Source: Paraspadella gotoi (taxonomy: Eukaryota; Chaetognatha). Taken from it: DNA of 64,000 bases. Below the pieces are notes generated by a model. The model did no database searches. It was not told where the DNA came from and saw nothing but the letters and a program-made list of their open reading frames with translations. Location: NCBI GenBank assembly GCA_051294375.1, contig CM119270.1, forward strand, positions 12,889,117 through 12,953,116, in the 5' to 3' direction. Of the stretch, positions 12,485-64,000 are shown one piece after another (the stretch's first letter is position 1; each line of letters starts with the position of its first letter). Both the position numbers and the translations under genes were made by a program.

Positions 12485-15400
12485 ATTAAACGTTCTGCGA
12501 TTTGTGAGGCGCTCGAATCAGGCTGCGCAAATTTTTTTCAAGTTTTATCTTCCGTTTTCGTCTGATCTTTTACAAATTTTTATTTTCAACCTCTTAATCT
12601 CGGATTTCTCAAGCTGAATTTCCCTTCTCGTTTTTTAAAAAAAATGTTAACTAAATTCTTCCAAAAACTGCGTTTCTTTTTCGGCACGTGCTCTTTGCTG
12701 CAAACTGCTTACAATAATTTAATAAAATCTAATTGATATCAATAATTAAATATCTCGCCATACCAATCTTTTTGTTATCTTTTATATTTTTCATCAGCTT
12801 AAACTCTCTCTAGTAATTAATTCAACTACACTAATTTCTTTTCTCTTAATTTCTCCTTTCTTTCAAGCTGATTCTCATTTTATGTTTCTTTTCTATTCTT
12901 CCTAACGAAAGTTCAAGTTTTTCTCTACCTAATTTTACAAATTCACATTTTTTCCCCTCAAATTGTCATCTCCTCCTCTCACTTCCCATAATCTGTCTCA
13001 CTCCCCAAACATTCTCTGCCTTCAACCATTTCAATTCACGATTTCTCTTCACGTTCTTCACTTCATTCTTCATCTCACTCTACTCTTTCTCACTTACTTA
13101 CTCCTTCGGATCCTTCTCCCTCCACTTCGCCACGCCCTTTAATATTTCCCATCTTCTAACACTTTCAACTCACCTTCGTCGACTTCTTCACCTCTCACCT
13201 CGCACCTCAACCCCTGGAATCGACCCCCCGGCCTTTTTCAGCTCCCAGAATCGCATTGGTGGAATCTCGTTTAAAACTTTCTGGAGGGAGGCGATTTTAT
13301 TGCGAAGACTCCCCGCTGCTGCGGACTTTCGTGTTAGTCGTCGTTATCCAATTTTTTCCCCCCCGTTTCTCGTTCTCTCCCACCCCCTATTACCCTCAAC
13401 CCCTAACGCCCCCTCCCTTTCCACCCCCCGTCATTTAAATTTACGGACGACGTTCTTCCGGCGATCGCCGAGCCATCTTCCTCCCTCCCGCTCATGAAGA
13501 AAAAATGACCTAATAAGGAAACGGGAATAGGAAACGGAAACGGACCAATCGGACGCCCTTTAAATATAAAAAAATCTCCTTTTCGAAATTAAATCGATTT
13601 TAAACTTGAAACGATGGGACGACGACGACTTCTATTCTTTCGTTTTCGTCGTCGTCGTCGTTCGTCGTCTGTCTCTTTGGCGGAAGTTGGCGTTGCGCTC
13701 AGTGGGGAGGTTTCGACGACAGGAGGCGGGTTAAAGGGAAGAAGGGAGCTGGTAAGGGAAGGGGGAGATGGAAAAAGAGGTGTGGAATGATCTGGGGGCA
13801 GCGGGGCGTGAAAAATGGTGAACTGGTGAGTGATTGAGTCAATCGGAGGTCGAGAGCGAGTGAATTTTGATCGAATCTGTTGAATAGGGTGAGTTTTAAT
13901 GGTAAGGGTTAGATGGATCAATACCGGGTCGGCGTGGAGATATTAGAAAAGATAGCGCTTGCAGGTCTTCTTTCCTGATCAAAGAAAAGGACAGAATCTG
14001 ATGTGAGGAGAAAATCATAATTAATTTTCAAATTGTGACGTCGTCGTTCTGTCGTCGTTCGTCGCTCGACGAGCGAAAGGCTTACAGGTCCCTTAATGGT
14101 TTCGTTAAAATATTTATACAAGCTTTTAAGTTCTTTGGGTCTTAAATCCCCAATCTACGGTAGATTGGAAGCGGCGAAAAAAAAAAAAATAAATTTACCT
14201 CTGCTCTCTTTCTCTCTTCTCTCTCTCTCTTCCTCTCTCTCTTCTCTCTTCTCTCCTTCTCCCTCTCTCTTGCATAAAAAACATGGCGGCTCTGACATTC
14301 CATTCCAGACGACATCGAATTTTTAATTGAACTTAATCGAAGGATAAATAGATTTATTTGCCGTGTATTTTCTCAGTCACTCTTCTCTCTCTCCTCTCTC
14401 TCTCTTTCTCTCTCTCTCTCTATTCTCTCTCTCTCTCTCTCTCTTCTTCTCTCTCTTCTCTCTCTCTCTCTCTCTCTCCTCTCTTCTCAAACTAAAAATT
14501 TTAAAATTGATTTCACATCGAACAAGCACTGACACCGCGAGAGACAAGAGGGAGAAGAGAAATGGAACATGAGTATGTAAAAAAAAAGGTTAAAAAAAAA
14601 TGTAAGTAATGGTATTTTTCCGAGGCATCCTTTTTTTCAAAAAAAGAAAAAACTATTCTCCTAACATAATAATCTGTTAAAAAAAAAATCAATGATCGAT
14701 ATCATTCGAATAAATGAATTGTGAATATATGAATGTCTCGAATGTCAAGCGATTATGCAGTGCTAAGGATAAAGCTGATTTCGTCCTCTTTGGCTCCAAA
14801 TGTTGAGAACCTTCTCTTTTGAGTAAATTCTCCGAAGTGAAGACCCTTGATTGGAGGACTGGGGTTAGATTCTTTAGTTTGTTTTTTTAAGTTCCTTAAT
14901 AAAGGAAGCATCGTATACTAACATATTGTGCGAGAACGCGGGTTGCTATATTTTTATACTTAACAAAAGGATAAAGTCGCACCATTCACTTTTTAAAAAA
15001 ATATTCTATTATCTCTCTCTCTCTCCCCCCTTTCATTTTTCTCTCTTTTGTCTCTCTCCCTCCTCCTTTCTTTCGTCCCCCCCCCACTTTTTTTTAGCTC
15101 TTTTCACTCTTTTTTACAAACCTTTTTTTCGCATTTAATTCAGTCTTCACTTTTTTTTTCTCGCAAATTACTTTTTTTTCTCGAAAGATTAATGGCGTAG
15201 AATCTCTCACCGGGAAGGAGAATTCTTAGGTTTGAGACTCCGTTTAAATAATAAGTTTAAACAGAAGGTTTTGAGTTCCCTAAAATCAATATTATTCTTA
15301 CAATCGCCTCTATTTGAAAAACCTAAAAGGGAAGGAGAGCGACCTTTTCATTAGGTTGTTGGAGAATAGTGAGGAAGGGAGAGAGAGAGAGAGAAGAGAG

Positions 15401-17500
15401 AGAGATGAGAGAAGAGAGAGAGAGACAGAAGAAGAAGAAGAGAGAGAGAGAGACTTTGTGTGCTGTGTGTGTCTTAATTTTGAACAAACATCCTCAAAAT
15501 GCTATCTCAGATTAGCTGCTTCGATAGAAACGGAAGTGTTTCTATGCCCCAAAAGTTAAGCATCGATGCTGAAATATTTAATGTATAATTTGTGTATCGT
15601 TTTCAGTGAACCGCTTTGACCAATGTACAGGTTAAAATAAGGCGTACATATCTTCCATCGCCGATTTGTTGGGCATCTTCATGCAAAGTGAGAGGATTGA
15701 GTTGTTTCGGTGAGAACCTGGCTTACACTCAAATCACTCAAGTTTCTGTTTTGAATCAAATCCAAAGAAAAAGATCAAAGAAACTTGAATCGATCGTCGA
15801 AAAAAAAACGACTTCACTGTATCTCTCGCTTTTTCACTCCAGATTGGTTACCGTTAAGCACCATGAAAACGGCGTTTCTACGCTGTACCCATTATTTAAT
15901 TATAATCAATATAATATTTTTCATATAATAATTTAGACGTATCAAAATCGGTTAGGGGGACTCAGTTTTTTAAAACTTACTAAAACTTTTAAGTGTTCTT
16001 GCATAGAAGAGAGAGGCTTTAAAGTAAACCCTTATCTTAAATTCCTCTTCTGATTTTCTTTTAAATAAGGTAGGTTAGTGGCTCGGAGGTCGTCATGAGA
16101 ATCACGAACTAGAGAGAAAAACTCTTTAAACATTTCTTATACCGAATTATTATATAGTCAAAGAATACTAATGCCGAAATCCTTTTACCTTCTCCTTTTA
16201 TTTCATTAGTCCTCTTTCGAAGATAAAAAAATACTAAACTTAATATATTTTTTTTGAAAAAAAAGTCTCAGACTCTTTCGCGTTCTGTAAAAATAGATCT
16301 TATCCTTTGAAGATTAAAACTCTTTTAATAAAGAAAAAGGATGTTTGAGCGGCAGACTTTTAAAGAGATACATGCGACGCTGATCACTCGCACACTCTGA
16401 CTCACCACGCACGCACTTTTAACACACACAACACTCACTCCCAAATGGAATGCTCTAACCCGGCATTCTGTGGTTGTTGTTGTAATAAATTAATTGAATT
16501 TTCCCGGGTTACCGTCGGGCCAAAACCTCTCATCCGTTAAAATCGCTCAATTAGGGGACCGTTCTTGACATTTATTGTCTCTCACCGTGCATTCCGGAGG
16601 GATTACTCTATTTCTTTCTCTTCTTTTGTTTTCTTTTCTTAAGTTTTTTCCGTTGTTCTGTTGTTTTTCCGCTTGTTTTTAAATGACAATTTGATGTTAT
16701 TTTCATCACTTTTTTTCCCTCGAAGAAAAGGTTTTTTTTTATTATCAACAAACCTTCTTTACATCATTCGTATATCGTGAATTCCGCAAGTGAAAGATAT
16801 TGTTTGTCAGATTTGTTGATGCATTTTTCTTATCTTTCTTAATTTTTAATTACCAATTTTATCGAGTAAACAAATAATAAAACTGCCTCCAAACGTAAAC
16901 AAAAAGAAAAAAAATTCGTAGTTCAGTTCCCCCTTTTTTTTTTCTTTTAGTCCTCGTCCCTGTTTCGATGTGGGTCTCTCTTGGAAATGCTTGGCAAATG
17001 CCTTGGAATTCTTTGAGGTGCTTTTGATTCCTACTATTGGCTTCTTTAAAAGAAAGCGATTTCATTTACCAAATTTTCGCTTTGTTCAATTACTCAGACT
17101 GTCCCAGATATGTACCACACTGCCATAGTTGGGATATTTAATAGAAACATAATCTTGAAAGATATTTGTATATTTGTCGGTGCTTGTTACGTTCTTTAAA
17201 AACTTGAGACATTCTTGTAACAAATTCAATTACTATATCAACTTGAATAAACTTAAAATGTGTAATTATTGACTTTCTTAAACGTTTAGGATTTATTGCA
17301 TAATTTCTAATCGTTTCAATGCAGCATCAAATCTCTTTCAAACTTCGACTTTTAAATTCTTAAAGTATTGAAATAACAAAATGACAATAATGACTTTGAA
17401 GACGATGAAACGAAAGGGACAAACGACGTACGAGAGTTGTAAATCTTCCTGTCATCTGACAACCAAAATATTTCTTTAGAGATTTGAGCCACATTAAGAC
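12485..17500 (+). repeat. Block A, copy 2 (direct, indel-rich)
   Basis: Follows 4020-8825 in the same order and orientation with frequent one-base insertions and deletions, often in homopolymers. Begins near TTCTGCGATTTGTGAGGCGC and ends near GATTTGAGCCACATTA, beyond which sequence is unrelated. Confidence 0.85.
13614..13730 (+). pseudogene. Broken copy of the signal-peptide exon (direct)
   Basis: Matches 5073-5175 with several single-base insertions (an extra G right after the ATG, extra T in the GTC run, extra bases before CAGTGGGGAGG). The frame is lost within a few codons. The surrounding 5-kb block is equally indel-rich, so this may be sequencing error in a redundant contig rather than a decayed exon. 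Confidence 0.6.
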
Positions 17501-19903
17501 ACCAATGAAAAAATGGCCCGTAACGTTACTGTTCCGGTTGCATAAAAAAAATTTCACTGTTCAATATTTTATTATCATTTCTTTTTATTTTTTTTGAAAC
17601 GTTATAGTTTCATATGTTGATATCCAAAATATCAATGCAAAATCTTTTTTTGTTTTTAGATAATGGACCTGAAGTATTAGTGGTTGAAAGATGATGAAGT
17701 TTTTAAAAAAGTACTTATCATATTTATTCAATAGAATTGTAATAGAAAAAAATAAAAAAAAATAATTAGTTTACTAATAGTTAGTGTTATGTTCTCAAAT
17801 AGTATGGAAAAAAAAACCTCATTTTAAAAATTTGATCGGGACAGTGGGTAATAAGGCTTCCAATTGGCATCCCTTCACGCCGATTGTTTCTCTTCAAATA
17901 ATTTTTTTTTATTTTAATGACATTTTTGAAAGGAAAAAAAAAAATTATGTAATGCAAGGGTTGCAGAAAGGGTACAGATTTAATTCTGGCTTATTGGACA
18001 TGATAACCATGACCTTTTATATTCTTGTGAAATGGGGGCAGTAAAGAAAATCTAAAAAAATTTCAAATCATTAAGTCAGCAATGAACCCTTTCTAATGGG
18101 CTCATTACTAGAAATATTTTTCTCTAATTAAAATGGATGAATAAATATTAAATTAAATTCCTTGCTATAATTTAAAAAAACATTATCAAATTACAATTTT
18201 AACACAATCGATGTTTTGCTTGTCAAATATGTTACACTATATAATTTTTTAAACTTTATTATGATAACAAGCAGTGTGTCAAGCTTTTATTTGCAGTTAA
18301 AAGATAATAAAAAATGACGATTTTTTACTTTACCAAGACAAGAAGTCTAGATGTCCAGACTGTTTGTATATCAAGCTGAAAACATTTTTTGTATTTATCA
18401 TTTTTTTAATATTTTCAAAAATACATTTTATCACAGTACCAAGCATAAATTTTGCTTATGTTTTTACTTTAACTGAAAAATATTAAAAGTAATTTTTATG
18501 GAATAAAAAATATTAATAATTAAACAAAATGTAATTCAGTCTTTCTTTTTTCAAATTACAAAGAAAAGAAAAATAAATTTCATATGCCTTCATTGAAATA
18601 TCTTTAAAGCCAAAAAAACTGTTATACTTTAACTCTGCATTTAAAACAAAAAGCTGCTGTAAAGATTTATGCGATTTAATTTAATAAAACTCTTTTAGAA
18701 TGGTTGTCCCATGATTAGGGCTTTAATTTGATACCACATCCACCTTGCCTACCTCTTTTCTTTCAAAAGTTATTTTAAAAAAATAACTTTTTTTTTAAAT
18801 TACGCAGTACAATATCTTTTGTTAAATAAAAATTCGGCAAAGCTGTAGTATCTCACTGGTTATTTCTATTGGCTACAATACTATAAATTTTCAAAATAAA
18901 ACTTGGAAGAATAAATTTTTTGTCATTTAGAGGATATATCACTTTCAGATGTACCCATCGCTATACATAATTTATTTTATTATCCCCCAAAAAAAGCCTA
19001 ATTTTAGCAAAAGGTTTTGAAATTTTTTCAAGATTGTGGATAAAAAAAAAATTTCGGTCCGAACCTATGCTCATTTTTGAGGAATAATTGGCTTATTGCA
19101 TAAAAAATCAAAATATTCAAAAAAAATAAAAAAATTCAGCCTCTAGAAAAATCGAAGGCTAGAGGCTGATTTTTTTTTAGAATTTGCAAAAATTTTTTTC
19201 CATGACTCATAAATCCATTATTCTCAAGGTTTCAAAATATTTTTTTCTAAAATCATTTCAATCAATTTTTTTTTATTAATTTCAAAATGTTTTTATTATT
19301 TTGTTTTTGTTTCGAAAGAATTGAAAAAAAAAAAAGTTTTCGAAAAATATAGTAATTATATAGGTTTTTTTTGGAAAATACCTTTAAAATAAAATTAAAT
19401 AATATAGACACAAGGGGAGTTAAGCCAGAGCAAAACTCCCATTCATAAAGGAAAATTTGAAACATGAATTTGTCATATTGTTTATTTACGATAAATTGAC
19501 TATTACAAACAAATTTGATTCATATAAATTGAGGAAAATGATGGGTTAAAAATTATTTATCTTGCGTTTCTCGGTCTAACTATTAGTGTTATCGTTTTAA
19601 AGTTTTGTTTTTCAATAATATTAATATTTTTTTTGCATTTTTATAAAAGCAATTGCGTCTAAATTTTTGTAAGCGTTCGAGCTATATTGCTTTATCTTTT
19701 TTTAATATTTTTGATCTTCTAGTTTAGCTTTTTTGTTGATGGTCAAGGGTTATCGGTCAGATACAGTAATGTCCAGTAGTGTTAATATCGCCACATATTA
19801 CCAAAAGTTAAGATGATCAATTAATTTGGCTCAGAAACAATTTTACAAGGGACAAAATCAGCACGAGACCGTTTTGCCACGTTATTTTTCATTGTGTTCA
19901 TTA
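17501..19903. other. Unassigned AT-rich stretch
   Basis: Poly-A/poly-T rich, no coding signal. The one structured feature is a perfect 11-bp inverted repeat TCAGCCTCTAG / CTAGAGGCTGA (19136-19169). Confidence 0.6.
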
Positions 19904-19963
19904 ACCGACTGAAGGAAGCGCCCTGGACGTATGGGTCATTTCAAATGGATCTTAATAATCTCT

Positions 19964-20022
<59 letters not shown>

Positions 20023-20087
20023 CCTTTCCACCACAAACTACCACAACACGCGCCCTATCCACCCCCCCCTAAAAATCCCCCCCACAG

Positions 20088-63885
<43,798 letters not shown>

Positions 63886-64000
63886 GTGAGGGGTGATTCA
63901 CTGGAGTGATTTGGGGGGGGGTGATTAACGCAAATAATTACGGGTGATACACTGAGGTGATTCGGGGTGATTCCCATCGGCGAATTGCGTATATTACATT
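63886..64000. other. Start of next perlecan intron
   Basis: Follows donor GTG|GTGAGG; contains short GGGTGATTCACTGGAGTGAT-like repeats (63891-63975). Confidence 0.6.

Overview
The window is a piece of animal nuclear DNA: AT-rich, full of (GA)n/(CT)n microsatellites, with small exons, GT-AG introns and four 25-N assembly gaps. The domain content (LDL-receptor class A, Ig, laminin IV and laminin EGF-like, all on + strand exons) is that of perlecan, the basement-membrane heparan sulfate proteoglycan (HSPG2; trol in Drosophila, unc-52 in nematodes). The organism is an invertebrate, an arthropod being my best guess; the sequence alone does not fix the phylum.

Layout. 1-2.1 kb: low-complexity DNA. 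2.1-41 kb: the long 5' part of the gene, tangled by duplicated blocks. A block of about 5.5 kb that carries a promoter-like region and a candidate signal-peptide exon (5073-5175) appears three times: 3626-9113, again at about 12485-17500, and inverted at about 32800-38637. A block carrying the first Ig domain (19904-21882, exons 20088-20273 and 20764-20860) has an inverted copy at 28797-32000. Other blocks are folded back around a gap (26.9-28.8 kb) or repeated exactly beside gaps (2.1-3.6 and 38.6-40.1 kb). The copies differ mainly by scattered one-base indels. That suggests unpolished long-read gap filling or unmerged haplotypes as much as real duplication. Comparing copies with and without insertions exposes three terminal-inverted-repeat mobile elements (21883-26662, 29453-31267, about 32027-33050).

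41-64 kb: cleaner single-copy sequence with the well-formed part of the perlecan gene. It holds a Kazal module (42604-42765), three LDLa modules (44214-44357; 47211-47324; 47648-47759 continuing into 48053), an Ig domain (48053-48600), a linker with a laminin-EGF half (48864-49051), the first laminin IV domain (49268-55594, including one exon found by splice-phase closure at 51795-51910), laminin EGF-like pieces (56484-62538) and the start of a second laminin IV domain (62939-63885). The gene runs off the right edge. All splice phases agree from 20088 to 63885; only the 56547-to-60691 join is uncertain, and one or more exons may be missing there.

Inside the intron between the first and second LDLa exons, on the same strand, lies a complete intronless gene for the small ER membrane protein SERP1/RAMP4 (45958-46152). 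Upstream of it are four CCAAT boxes and a CRE/E-box pair. Nothing in the window resembles a virus, CRISPR array, rRNA or tRNA.
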